Shown here: piece after piece, positions 1-11,748 of the stretch
How positions within the stretch are numbered: position 1 is the stretch's first letter
Layout: every line of letters starts with the position of its first letter
NCBI GenBank assembly: GCA_033239005.1
Contig: BSQZ01000009.1
Span: 5,297,252-5,361,251, forward strand
Origin: Lamellibrachia satsuma
Taxonomy: Eukaryota > Annelida > Polychaeta > Sabellida > Siboglinidae
Length of the DNA: 64,000 nt
Direction: 5' to 3'
Notes under the pieces: model-generated
Seen by the model: only the letters and a program-made list of their open reading frames with translations
What the model was told of the DNA's origin: nothing
Database searches by the model: none
Translations under genes and position numbers: made by a program

Positions 1-1095
1 GAAAACATTAAGATACATTGAACAGAATCACTTCAGGCCAGAGCAATTAGATTCTGTTAAGAGGCTGATTCACTTCAGTGCCTCGTTATACTGTGGGAGA
101 AGGAAATGATTTGATTGTGTTAAACCAAAAAAATGGCTGATTCTGTTATACATGATTAAGTCCACTGTACTGATATATTGTTGAGGCATAAAGCAATTGG
201 TTGTAAGAGCAATCATCATAGTAATAATATATTTCAAGTTATGCTGCTATTTTTAATAATGATTTAGCATTAAAGAAGTTGAATAAACATCCACAGACTT
301 GTCAATAACACGAAAGCTGTAGGCTAGATGCAAAGTTCCGGAGGGTAGAGGGTTAATGTTTCCGTGGCAACAAAGCTATTTTGAGTCTGGTGTTTCTCAT
401 TATTGTATGTCAGTTGGTGATCAGTGTATTTTCAGAACTACAAAATACACTGTGTATATAGCAATAGAATAGGATGAGTAAGATATAAAATGCCATCACT
501 AGCAAGTGACAGAAAATTACAGAAATTTGTTTAGTTTTAATACAATAAAGTTTTGTTTTTCTATTTATGTTAATTATTATTCACCAGTTTAACGGTTAAG
601 TTAATTTAAAATAATAATAATAATAACGTTCATTTCCAACATAGAAAAATACAGAAAATACATGGTAAATACAATTATTTACAATGTCAGAAAAAGGGGT
701 ATACTGAAGAAATTTCTTAAGTTTTGATGACCCATACCATCAAACCTACCCACCCTCCTGTTATATATGGATACAGTATACTGAACTAAATATGTTTACT
801 CATGCAGAAAAACAAATTCCTCTGTATCACTACCTGTCTGCAATTAACACTTGCTGTGGTTTAAATAATTAGATGAAGTAGGGACCTGGAGATGGGAAAT
901 CAACAATATGACCTTGGTGTGGGTGGGAGATAAGGAAGCTTGCTATCAGATTGAGAAGGATGCAGCATGACATGTCCTACTTACATCAGGCTGACTAGTA
1001 ATTAACTTTAGGTTGTTGCCCTTCTGGGAAGACTTATCCCAGGATGGTCAGTTCCCCAGCCTGTAATAGGACAGTGAACTCCACAGTGCTGTAGG

Positions 1096-1446
1096 GAAGA
1101 GTAGCCCAAACGTAGCCACTGTTATAGACAGTGGGAAGAGTAGCCCATCCCTGGCCACTGTTGTAGAGAATGGGAAGAGTAGCCCATCCCTGGCCACTAT
1201 TATAGAGAATGGGAAGAGTAGCCCATCCATGGCCAGTGTTATAGAGAATGGGAAGAGTAGCCCATCCCTGGTCACTGTTATAGAGAATGGGAAGAGTAGC
1301 CCATCCCTGGCCACTGTTATAGAGAATGGTAAAAGTAGCCCATCCCTGGCCACTATTATAGAGAATGGTAAAACTAGCCCATCCCTGGCCACAGTTATAG
1401 AGAATGGTAAAAGAAGCCCATCCCTGGCCACTGTTATAGAGACTGT
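1096..1446. repeat. 39-bp minisatellite, about 9 copies
   Basis: Tandem copies of a 39-bp unit containing GAGTAGCCCATCCCTGG and CACTGTTATAGAGAATGG, with a few substitutions per copy. Because 39 is a multiple of three, both strands stay open, giving apparent 75- and 144-codon ORFs made only of repeated peptides. I read these as artefacts, not genes. Confidence 0.92.
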
Positions 1447-2449
1447 CATATTATGAAATAAAGACATTCTTTCATTGACCATGGGATTGATTCTTGAAAC
1501 CTGGTTTCTTTGTGTAGATGGAACAAGGATTCATTTACTGACGGGGTCACTGTCTGCCTGGGTACAGCATGTGCTGTCATACACAGGTTTGGCCCAGCAG
1601 TACCCAGGCTAGTGGAGTCTAACAAACAAGGTGATGTGGTATCAATGTTACGTTGGTGTCTGTCGATTTTACATTATTCCACTTTCAGTGTGGTGAGTTT
1701 CAAGATAACAGCTTCCAGAACGGATGTCCTTTATTATAAAATTTATTTGATTTTGTACAATGGTCTAAATGTGAAATCTCGACTGATGGACTAACACTGA
1801 TTACCAAATGTTGCCAATACCACTAGCCTGATTCTACTCCAACAATACCGAAGTAGAGTGCAGCCCCCAGTAGGGTACACCCCAGGTAAGATGTAGACTC
1901 TTTCAGTTTTATTTACATGCCTGAGTGAACAGAAGCAATGAAAACTGAAAAAAGTTCAATCCTGTTGTGGTAGTGAAAGGGTTATAACCCTGACCAACTG
2001 AGGTGGCCTGAATTTGTGGTTGACAGACTTAAAAACTTGTATCCAAGTCATTACTTTGTTATTATCACACTGCATAACCGCCTTTAGAATCATCCCAGGG
2101 CAAAAGCTACATGATGATAGATATCCTTTAAATAAGGCAGTCTGTTATTGTATTGTTGTTGGGTTGATTTCAAACACTGATGAGCAAATGAGTGTTTACA
2201 TTGCAATAACGTACAAAGTTCACATTTATGTTGTGTACTTTCTCTAAGCATGTTTGGGTCATTCATGTGTTATGCATGTGAGGGGGAGGGTGAACACCCA
2301 CACAGGTGGTTTCTACAAGTAACTCTGATAGCATTTAATGACAGGCCAGGATATGAGTCATGTCCTATCTAAGATGAATTGTACAGACATTTTGTTTGTG
2401 GGGAAACTTGCAAGTAGTTTCTTTCTGCGCCAATTTTTTTCTAATTCTC

Positions 2450-2525
2450 TTGACGAAGCAACTTGGCCAGTTGCCATCCTCTTGACGAAGCAACTTGGCC
2501 AGTTGCCATCCTCTTGACGAAGCAA
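2450..2525. repeat. 32-bp tandem repeat, about 2.4 copies
   Basis: The unit begins TTGACGAAGCAACTTGGCC. Two full copies are identical and the third is truncated after the first 13 bases, which suggests a recent duplication. Confidence 0.9.
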
Positions 2526-3777
2526 TCCTCCATATCTTACTATTTCATCCTCTTTAGTTATCCACAGGACTCAATCCATCAAGCATATTAACCCTTCTTC
2601 CTTTATGATTTTCCCTTCATATAGGCTGTACAACCACTCTAAGCAAACTTCCTCCTCTCATACAGGTCATATCTATGTATTTTTCTTTTAAACAATATCT
2701 CTTACTATGATATCCTGAATATATCTTTGTAAATATATATAAGCAATGGTATATGTTCTATTTTAATGTCCAGAAATTAATGTGCAAATTTCTGTATTTC
2801 TTAGTACGATGATACATCTATATTTTGAGAAGCCCCCCAGAAGTTTCTCACCTGTTTAGTTCTATTTCTAGGCGGTCAGTTCATTGATTTTTCTAGCCTT
2901 GACTGATGCAGCTGTTACCCTGCCACATGGTGGTGTGATGCTACATTGTTTATAATAACCTCCCTTGGACGTCTCACAAAACTGTCAGCCCTTGTCACAG
3001 GCTATGGACCGCCTTGTTGAGCAGACAGAATCAATAAAAATGTGTTCAATAGGTTCACATGTTGATAGCTAATGTGTAGTATAAAAGAATAGTACTGTAA
3101 AATAAAAAATGTTTGGATATGGTGGGCATTGTCAGAGCTGTATACGTGAAATGAAAGGATTTTTTACTGTGAAGTAATTGAAACAATGTTAATAGAATTT
3201 CAGTAACATATGCATACATTTGTTTTTCGAAGTATATCCTGGGATTCCAGGCGATCAACAGGTCCTCGAGGACAAGCGAGAAACCTTAGCGACCTCACGT
3301 GTGCTTTTACAGGTTGCCATTTTGATTTACTGTTCTTGTTCGCAGGGAACACTTGAGTGAGAAAGTTTGAGACGATGCAAATAACGTTTGCATAGAATGA
3401 CTTCATGTGCAACAAATAGATTGATTTTACCATAAAAAATTTAAATGGCAAAACCGGCCATTTCATCAAAAACGTGGGTGAAACGGGACCAGGAGGCAAA
3501 AGCTGTATTTCCTGATCGGAAGTGGTAATATTGACATCTGTGCAAGTCTATTGTGATGTATCATTGTGAGGTCTGATCGATAACTAATACACTCAGGTAG
3601 ATGGACCTGAATGACCTTGTATATTTTTGGCCTTCACTTATTGGGTGAGTGTGCTTGACCGAGAGGCTGTTTGACCAAGGCACATGTCTGGCAGTACTAA
3701 TGGACTTCACAAGACTAATTGATTAGTGTCATTGAGCTGGTTCACATCCACTGCATATAGTTGATTCACTGCGAGTC

Positions 3778-4060
3778 TTAAAGGCACAATGTCTTTTTGG
3801 TTTTCTTGTAAAATTATGCTACTGTATAAACTATACGGGAAAAGAGATTCGGTGGGATTGGGAGGGAAGTGGGGAGTGAGAGATGGGGGAATGGAGATGG
3901 GTGGTGGAGACAGCAGTGAATTGGGAGCTGTGACAAAAAGAGATAAAAGGGAAAAAGAGGAGAGCAACAACAATATATATTCTAACGGTTTGACTGCCCA
4001 AATGTGTTTTAATGATCTCATTTCTAAAAATTAATGTAATTTGGCCTTTATCTATTCAAA
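3778..4060 (+). repeat. Dispersed repeat, copy A
   Basis: Two blocks match the region near 63452-63570 in the same order: AAAGGCACA(A/T)TGT followed by TGTAAAAT.. and TGTATAAACT, then CCCAAATGTGTTTTAATGA. Here the blocks are separated by about 170 bases of purine-rich sequence. This looks like a short interspersed element or a non-autonomous DNA element. No protein is encoded, and the ends are not defined. Confidence 0.55.
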
Positions 4061-4978
4061 TGGAATGTTTTTGGACAAATATCATGTTTACATTACTGCA
4101 GAGGGGTATGTAGTTTTAGGTGTTAATGGTAATAATTTCTGGTATGCCTGTTATGCAGTGAACGTCTGACCCCAATAAACTTTCTCCACAAGTATCATGG
4201 GCAGTCAGTATGTTAGATTAGATATAGTCTAAATTATATAACATGATCTTAGGAAAAAAATTATCAGATTTCTGGTGTTATCTGGTAGGCAAAAATTGTA
4301 CCTCAAGAACAGTATTTTATTCATGCCACTGGCAACATGATATCGGGGCCTACCTGCCCTCAAGAGAGGTTCTTCTGTCCTAAGGTAGTCATGGTTACGT
4401 TCTGATTAGTTATAGCTAACAAATTACTGTAGGTGCATTTTACTAAGCAGTGTGCAAGGTATGTCGTGTTAGTGCTGCTCTGGCCATTGTGTGGGGAATT
4501 CGCTGTTCTGTTTTCACTGTTGTCAAAACATGCATATTATAGTCATTCTGTGACATAGATATTTAACTGTTTGTGCCTACAGTTGTGTGAGCCATTCAGT
4601 TCACAGTGTGAATTTAAGTGCCAAATCTATTGAGTCTAGTCACGTTTCACTTGGAACAAAACCCACACACACAGGGCAGTACTCAAGTCTACTTCAACAG
4701 TAACAAGGCGTAGCTATAAACCACTTTACTCCTTTACTTTACTACTTCTTCTCCAGATTTTATTGCCACAAATTAAGACATTGCCTGACTAGCATTAATT
4801 AACTGTCCACTAGGCCAAGCCATCTCCCTGCCAGCTAACCTTGTAGGCAGGCTACACATAGGTTAAAGATTGTTGGACTCCATAAACCAATGACTTCCTT
4901 ATTCTCTTGCCATCTGCAGCTTGTTGCTTTGGATGAAAATCTTGTTGAAAATCTACCCTTTCACTTTACATTATGTTC

Positions 4979-5065
4979 ATAACTAGTGTGGCACTCCCAA
5001 CATTATAATTAGTGTGGCACTGCCAAGCTCATAACTAGTGTGGCACTCCCAAGCTCATATTATTA
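4979..5065. repeat. Degenerate ~23-bp tandem repeat
   Basis: Four imperfect copies of CATAACTAGTGTGGCACTCCCAA. Copies differ at several positions and in spacing. Confidence 0.75.
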
Positions 5066-6003
5066 GAGTGGCACACTCAACTGAGGGAATAACCTGCTTT
5101 ATCAACATGTAATAAGACTATGACTTGCCAATGGCATTATTTACCTCCTCGTCTATCTAAAGAACACACATGTCACTTTACAACAGTATGGTGGATGGAG
5201 GTGTCTCGGTAATGCCAAGGAATAGAGTAGGAATGTGAGTTACAGAGTAGAATGGTATTTAAACTGTAATTGTAATTTATTTAGGACATTGGTATTTGTT
5301 GGCACTATCCACGGACTCAGTTCTTTTTATAAAGGACGTTGATATAATAGCTAATAGCTCAACCAACCTGAGTGGAACTTTCAACTTAAGCTGCTTGAGC
5401 CATTCAGGTCTTAGGCAATGGCATTGGCATCTCTCATAGTGTGGCATGCTTAATGTTCTTTGTTGTTTTTCTAGTTTTGTGCTTTGGCTATTAAAGTCAT
5501 GTTTGACTTTGAGGTACAACCTGTTGTTATGTAGTGACAGTTTTTAAGCTGGACTGTTCAAAAGTATGTTCTGCCATCTAGTGGATTTTATTGTACTAAA
5601 ACAGCATGGGCATGAACCAGCATGTAGCATGTTTTTAACTTGACTATCCATACTTAATAGTGAAGTTTTTGTTAAGAGTTTAAGCTCCAGTGATTATGTT
5701 AACTGTGTTAATTAAAAATGACTAATTAAATGCATCTTTTAGTCATCAATGTTTGCACAACAGGAAAATTCTTGTTAAACACCTGTTCCAATTGTAGCAC
5801 TTGCCTTATACATTTGATGCAACAAAATTACAGAGGTCAACGAGAATAATAGCTGGAGACAGAACTATTTCATGACAGAATATGCTGTAACTTAATTTGA
5901 GAAGAACTGGAAAAAATTTAGATGTAGCCGTTTTGAAAATGTGCCATTGCTTTGAAATTCCTTGTTTGCCTATTCATCTCATTCATGTCTGTTGGTGTTT
6001 CAG

Positions 6004-6093
6004 ATTTTCGGAATGTACTTCGCCATGTACCTCTGCTGTGCTATATTCCGAGGACATGGCGACCCCTACCGAACCGTCTCCACCAAGGGTTAA
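6004..6093 (+). CDS. CD9-like tetraspanin, last coding exon
   Basis: A 29-codon exon ending in TAA, preceded by a polypyrimidine tract and CAG. It begins IFGMYFAMYLCCAIFRG. This matches the fourth transmembrane helix and juxtamembrane cysteines of CD9-type tetraspanins, where the same IFGM..(S/A)M.LCCAI pattern precedes a short cytoplasmic tail; the last intron of this family also falls in TM4. The tail here (RGHGDPYRTVSTKG) is a little longer than that of vertebrate CD9. Tetraspanins are four-helix membrane proteins that organise integrins and other partners in plasma-membrane microdomains. The upstream exons (TM1-3 and the CCG-containing large loop) are not visible, so the gene is partial. 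The exon call is firm; the exact paralogue is not. Confidence 0.72.
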   Translation: MFGMYFAMYLCCAIFRGHGDPYRTVSTKG

Positions 6094-7360
6094 GACGCTG
6101 GTCATTACATGGCACAGGTTAACCCTCTCTTTACCATGCCATCATTCGGACAACGCTGCTGCGATGATTAACCAGGGTCTGCGACTGACTGATGGGAAAG
6201 TCTGCCTCAGGAGTGGTTGACTTTTTTAAAACAAAGCAGAGAGTATTGCGTTCAAGCAGTCAGATTGAAATGCATTGTGCTAACCTACTGGCCAGATGCT
6301 TTGTGTTTACTGGTAGCTGCTTTATTTGTCGAGAGTTATATTTATCCGTGTGTTTTCATGTGGGTTGTGTGTTGAATCGGTCATGTTATACAGTACCTCC
6401 CTTGTATAACATTTTGTACAACTCGTTTCTGGGCCTAATGCTATATGCTAATAATTACTGTTACATATATTGTTATGACTCCAGCAAAGTCATGAATATT
6501 GGTGGGTTATAGCTATCAGGTGTATCATAGGTGGGTTTATGAGTCGTGCTGCTACGATAGTTAGAGTTTTATTCGATACGCGTAGATGATTTTTTTACAA
6601 TTATATTTTTGGCAGATTATATTTACAAATTAGCTGCATTGTGACGGTGTCGTGAAGGTGCGAACGGGTTCTGCTGTTTGTTGGTCACTAGCTAGGAAAC
6701 TTTCAGGTGAATTTATGCAATATTTATTCTGAAGAAAAAAAGTTGGACTGAAATTTGTATACGGTGCCACAGAAAAACTAAAACATTTTATCAAAACTTC
6801 TGTAAAACATGAATGTCTTAATTGCGTAAATACTGTATCTATAAACACAGTCATGAAACAAATCTGGTGCTGTGTTTAAATCTCTAGCAACACTTTGAGG
6901 AGCCAGACAAGAAAGGCAGCCATTGCTTGCTTTTAATGCAGTGGCCATGTTTTCATTCAGCAGCAAACTATCATGTGACCTGGCATTTGTGACCTTATAT
7001 TCGTGTAAATAAGGCTACAGCAATGTAATGTATAATCACTGTAATACTATATGGGTAATGCCATGTAAGTATCTGTAATCATAGAGATAACTAGTTCTTG
7101 GACACCTTAGGTGGATTGGGTCCGTTGGAGGAACCAGCATAAAATATTGTCCACATATTTTTGCATTGTTGAAACGTGTGTTAGCTGAAGCCAGTATTGT
7201 AATTGTATAAGATACGATATTGTTTAGTTGTTTGTGAGTGTAGATATTTATGACTCAGTTTTACAAATCCCATGACCTTGTGAAGGGCATTGATTCGCAT
7301 CGGAGCATTTTCTATCATGCTAGCATGTGTGAAATAAACTAAATGAATAAAACAATTTTT
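6094..7360 (+). other. Probable tetraspanin 3' UTR with poly(A) signals
   Basis: AT-rich sequence after the tetraspanin stop with no supported ORF. AATAAA hexamers occur at 7333-7338 and 7346-7351, a plausible cleavage region; further hexamers lie near 7645 and 8257. UTR extent is inferred only from position and these signals. Confidence 0.35.
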
Positions 7361-8654
7361 TAGTTCAGATGTTACATCATGACTAATCAGTAGGTGAAAA
7401 ATTTTAACTTCTTATATTTTGTGTTAATTGTTAAAATTCACACATAACGTTTCAAAGTTGTATGTTGCAAAAGTTCTGAAATTATTTTTACACAAATTTA
7501 CAGCCAGCTATCATGTTTGATCTTCCTTAGAACTTCTATTTGGCGTTACGTTGACATCTTGTGCCTAACAGTTGCTTGGAAAATTGCCTGTAGGGTATGA
7601 CTGGGGTGTGTGTGATTTTGCAATTGTGTTGAAGTGTAGCAAAAATAAAAGTGAAGGTTACTGTTATTATACATTTTCATATTTATGACAAATGATTTCC
7701 AATCTCTTGTGCTGAGATGCAGACCAATTTATCTGGACTAGATTTATTTTTTGGCTATTAAAAAGTGTACACAAATATGTATCGATTATTTTTGTTAAAT
7801 ATTGCAAGACTTGAGTTTTTATTAACAATAATAGACATGACTAAATATCTTACAGGTTGAAAAAACAACTTTAGTTATGTGTTGATTTAATGTTATAATC
7901 TTGATTGACAATTGTTCTGGCATAAATGTTTATCAGTACAGCATATTGTTTCATTTTATTGAAAATTGTCAGTTTTTCTATTATGTATCTCATTATGCTC
8001 TAGACCTCAATTGGCACAGCAAAAATTTATTATACAAATATTTTGGAAGTTTTTTATGTTAGTTTTGAATATACTTCTCTGAAAAGGACGGGAATAATTC
8101 TGGCTCTGAAACGTATTTTCAGTTGACAACTGTGAAAACAAACATGCCTACATAAGTAGTTGTAAGACCTGTCACCTAGTGGCTAGTGCTATTGTATGAA
8201 TGTTATTACTCGTACTGTGCTCTTGTAATTTCTATTCATGTAGCTTTTCCTCTATGAAATAAAGAGTGTGTTTTGAAGATGTGCGAGAACTGTGGATTAT
8301 TCATGCGCAGGTAGCAAGTGTGCAACACATGCCAAGTACAAAATGCTTTGACATAAAACATCCTTTTTTGGTCACGTCACAAGAGAGACAAGAGCTTCTA
8401 TCCTGTGGCAACAAAGCCACTGCAAATAGCAGAAACAATCGCATGTCACCTTAGTATGTCGTCCACAAGGATGTTATGAGCTTGAAGTGAGTTTAACTAG
8501 TTTTGGTAATAAAGGGTTCTGACTATTGCAAGAAAGGCTGGCATTAGTAGATTTGTACCAAAGTGTATATGCCGCAGCACACAGTAATTGTATTAGACGT
8601 GAAGGTAAAGTAAAAGTTTATACTTGTATTGCACAGTGGGCATATCCGTTCCAT
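7361..8654. other. Intergenic, nothing recognised
   Basis: AT-rich sequence without exon-like reading frames, terminal repeats or tandem arrays. A 62-codon ORF at 8266-8454 has no recognisable features. Confidence 0.5.
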
Positions 8655-8915
8655 GGGACAGTTAGATGCGCTTTACACTCCACCCGCTGGCAGACTTGTT
8701 CATGCCATCACCAAGTCGACCACAGCAACGCTAGAATTACTGCAGACTTCTTACGCATGCACCCATCACCGGTTGGAGCCAGGTACTCACTTATACAGCT
8801 GAATGAACTGAAGCAATGAAATTGCCCAAACTTCAGAAAGGCAGCAGGCGTTTGGAACACTGATCCTCTCGATTGCGAGTGTGACGTTCTAACCAATATG
8901 CCACCGAGTCCCAAT
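8655..8915 (-). mobile_element. tRNA-derived SINE, copy 1
   Basis: Read on the minus strand it starts with a tRNA-like head (GTGGCATATTGGTTAGAAC, pol III A-box type). A degenerate B-box-like GTTCCAAACGCC follows, then a body with TTGCTTCAGTTCA(T/C)TCAG. Toward the 3' end lies GGCATGAACA(A/G)GTCT, and the element ends AAAGCGC. The same blocks in the same order occur at 45655-45962, which shows a dispersed family. No target-site duplication was resolved. Confidence 0.75.
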
Positions 8916-9164
8916 TAATATGATAATTGGTTGGATATAATACTTCCACTGTAGCATTTGAACATCTACCATAATGTTTTCTGCTGAGTATTGACAGCAA
9001 AAACTTTGGACATGTAATTTTTTAGATACAGCTTGCAGATGAATTGATGACCTAGTGGAACTTCCGCTTGTGCCAACTGCAGCCCCCTGGATAACAAAAA
9101 CTGCACATTGCCTTCAACGGCATTGCAAAAATTTTGATATTGTGAACAGAAATGGCTACATTAA

Positions 9165-10135
9165 CGTAGGTAGCCATTCAAACAGGGATCAAACAGCGAT
9201 ACGCTGTCGCACCGACCCTTTTCACCGTTTACTTCTGCGTCATAATTGGTCTCGTTGGCGATCGGCTCTCTCGCGGGTTCCATCTTGAATACCGGGTTGA
9301 CTGGAGGCTCTTCAATCCGAGTTGTTCCGAGACCGACACAAGAGTGACGAATTCACCCGTCATTGCCCTCTAGGCTCTACTACGCTGACGACTGTGACAT
9401 CCTTGCTTACTATGTGCAGGACTCCAGACTAGCCATGACCTCTCACTGAGGCCTACGGAAGCCTGGGACTTTCTAGAAACACCAGAAAGACCATGGTCAT
9501 CCATCAAGCTACCCCATGCAGCGAAACCGGACCTCCCGAAATCAAAGTCTCCGGGGAGCCATTGAAGTAGTCGAGCACTTCCTATACATCATCCGTCCCG
9601 AAAGGCAACCACTAAAGAGGAAATCCTCCACCGGTTCTGCTGTGCCAGTACCTCATTTAGGAAGCTAGTTCACCGTCTTTTGATGACTACAACCTCGGGC
9701 AGGATACCACGGTCATGGTCTACAAGGCCGTCTGCGTCACTATTCTACTGTATTTGTTAGTAAGTGAGACCTGGGTCACGTACTGCCTGCGCCATAATTG
9801 GTGCTAAGACAACCTGCATCGAGGCAATTGTTATCAAGAACCAACTCCGCTGGACAGGCCACTGTGTCAGAATGCCCAATCCCCGCCTCCCTCGACAAGT
9901 CAACGAACCCGCGACGGCAAGAGAAACCGCATTAAGGATACCCTGAAGACCGATCGTACACTTTCGCGCCGCGCGACCCACCGTGCAACGGCCAAGGTCT
10001 TCTTCGAGTCCGACCGCCTTCTGAGTGAGGCGGCAGTGAAGGAAATACAAGAACCAAGACCTACAAACCTCACCTCGAACCTTTGGCGGACGTCATCCTC
10101 GTTTCGAGGGACCGCCGACGATTTTCCTATCCTGA
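9165..10135 (+). mobile_element. Degenerate LINE reverse-transcriptase fragment
   Basis: Reading + with frame changes, RT landmarks appear in order: GIKQRYAVAPTLFTVYF (compare the family's GVKQGCVLAPTLFS) at about 9187, YYADDCDILAYY (the YADD catalytic box) near 9380-9415, then QLRWTGHCVRMPNPRLPRQV at 9844-9903, the 'RLRWLGHV.RM' element typical of the RT C-terminal region of these LINEs. Several stops and frameshifts make it a dead copy. The 5' part (endonuclease) is missing. It is more GC-rich than its surroundings. Confidence 0.8.
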
Positions 10136-10149
10136 CAAATGGCGATACT

Positions 10150-10560
10150 CGGTAATCGGGATAATATACGCCGATTAACCAATGCCAAATCATGTTTTCT
10201 TTTGTGGTTCTACCTAGTACAGCATCCCCCATTTTATATTCTTCGTCCATGTTTCCATGTCCTATGTGTATGCATTTACACTTCCCAAAATTTAATAACA
10301 TTTGGCATTTTTCTCACAATGTAACTAATTTATCTGGATCATCCTGTAAACTTTGTTTATATGTAACATTAGTAACCTTTCTGAATACTGTTGTGTCATC
10401 TGCAAATTTCAATACTTTGCTAGATAAGATAATCTTCCAAACATTTATATATGTTGTGCCAGGACCTGAACATAACACGTTGGTAAACAACACACACACT
10501 TGTTTAATCTCAAACATGGCGGAAGCCCCGTCCAGCTTGACGTCGCTTGTCAATTAAAGG
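10150..10560 (-). mobile_element. CR1-like LINE RT fragment
   Basis: On the minus strand a frame contains KFADDTTVFRKV (the FADD catalytic box) at about 10370-10410. After a frameshift comes MLLNFGKCKCIHIG, which resembles the 'F...KC..MH.G' segment of CR1-like RTs. Only this piece of the palm/thumb region survives. It lies head-on to the neighbouring + strand LINE fragment. Confidence 0.72.
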
Positions 10561-10729
10561 GTCATAGCAAACACAACATATTTCCCCCTCCTCCCTAAGG
10601 GATTATACTTCCAGTTATGGGGTATGGCATAAGCAGCACAGAATTACAAACTATCTAGCCAGTGTCATTTTCAGTTCAACAGCGAATTACTGTCTACGAA
10701 TGCGTTCTTTTAATATTGCGATTAAAGTA

Positions 10730-11278
10730 TCAACTGAATATTACTTTTAAAGTAATTGACAATTGAAGTGTCAACTCATGATCAATTCTGATAGTCTTCG
10801 ATATATCTAGGTGGGCGCCTGTTTCGCTTGGGTCGTTGACGCAGGTAAGGCGGGTCACTAAGTTGTCGAGCAGGTAGACTTTCAACGTCGATATCATGTA
10901 AGGTTTCTTGTGACACAGGTGTAACTTCCGTTTTAACTCGGGGACGGTGACCAAACTTGGCAATTTTCCCAAAACCTGTGAACACTGAGGGAAATGCTGA
11001 AACAATATCAACAGATTAAATGATGACGCCATTCTTCGAAACTTGAAATCCAAATTGATCGAACAAGTTGATCGATCTAGTCCCATCAGACTCGAGCCAC
11101 TTCGGGTGACATAGAACGGAAAGTTCTGGATGGTGTCTGACTGGTATGTGACTGGTAGATGTACCATTCCCTCCAGTGGGGTGTCACTACTGTCGTATGT
11201 TGACAAAGTTCCCACAGGCGGATGCAAAGGGTACCCGGAGAAGTGCTTCCGATAAAGAGAGTCGTTCAATATCGACAC
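10730..11278 (-). pseudogene. Gypsy-type retrotransposon protease/RT-linker relic
   Basis: A 182-codon minus-strand frame resembles the second half of the aspartic protease of Ty3/Gypsy polyproteins: a TYDSSDTPLEGMVHLPVTY stretch, then FPFYVTRSGSSLMGLD, the usual 'PF.V......LLG.D' end of the protease flap and core. The catalytic D-T-G is not in this piece. The C-terminal part shifts frame; an overlapping frame with RQRPKRNRRPPRYIEDY looks like a basic integrase or pol tail. No LTR was seen around it. Function is lost. Confidence 0.6.
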
Positions 11279-11748
11279 TTTGAATTGATTTGAATTGAAT
11301 TTTATTCAACATAATCGATACATGTACATTTTCAATCATACATAGTTGTAAACATAACTACCACAAATGTGGAACATTGAACACATAATTATATATAGAC
11401 AATTAGAAAATGTTGAAAGGAAATGCAAGAAGTTAAAAACTTATATATCGCATTCCCCCTAAAAAAATACTATATTGCACTGATTCCATACATATAAGAC
11501 AAATGATTTAACTAAGCTAAGCTTAAACTATCCAAAAGTAATGGTAGTTGGCATATCGACAAGATATAATAATAAGAAATATATATATATATATATATGT
11601 ATATATTAAATATATACACAACATGAAAACAAGATATTATTCATACCTAAGCAAGAGTAAAGCTTTATAATTTTTCTTGAATTGATAAATTGAATTGCAC
11701 AACTTAATATCATCACACAGATCATTCCATATCTTTGGTCCTTTTACA

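Larger units (their letters stand above)
1..6003. other. Non-coding, probably tetraspanin intron
   Basis: I see no convincing coding exon on either strand. The stretch ends at a good splice acceptor (polypyrimidine tract, then TTTCAG at 5998-6003) leading into the tetraspanin last exon, so it is most simply read as that gene's last intron, possibly with more upstream sequence. I looked for the extracellular-loop exon with its CCG motif and did not find it. The stretch carries a 39-bp minisatellite, a 32-bp tandem repeat, a short dispersed repeat and a 23-bp degenerate repeat, listed separately. The remainder is AT-rich with nothing recognisable. Confidence 0.5.

Noticed and set aside
1048..1482. 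144-codon and 75-codon ORFs
   Set aside because: They are translations of the 39-bp minisatellite, open on both strands because the unit is a multiple of three.
3200..3499. Minus-strand 99-codon ORF with a possible first exon (ATGGCAACCTGTAAAAGC)
   Set aside because: No recognisable domain, and no partner exon with matching phase found nearby.
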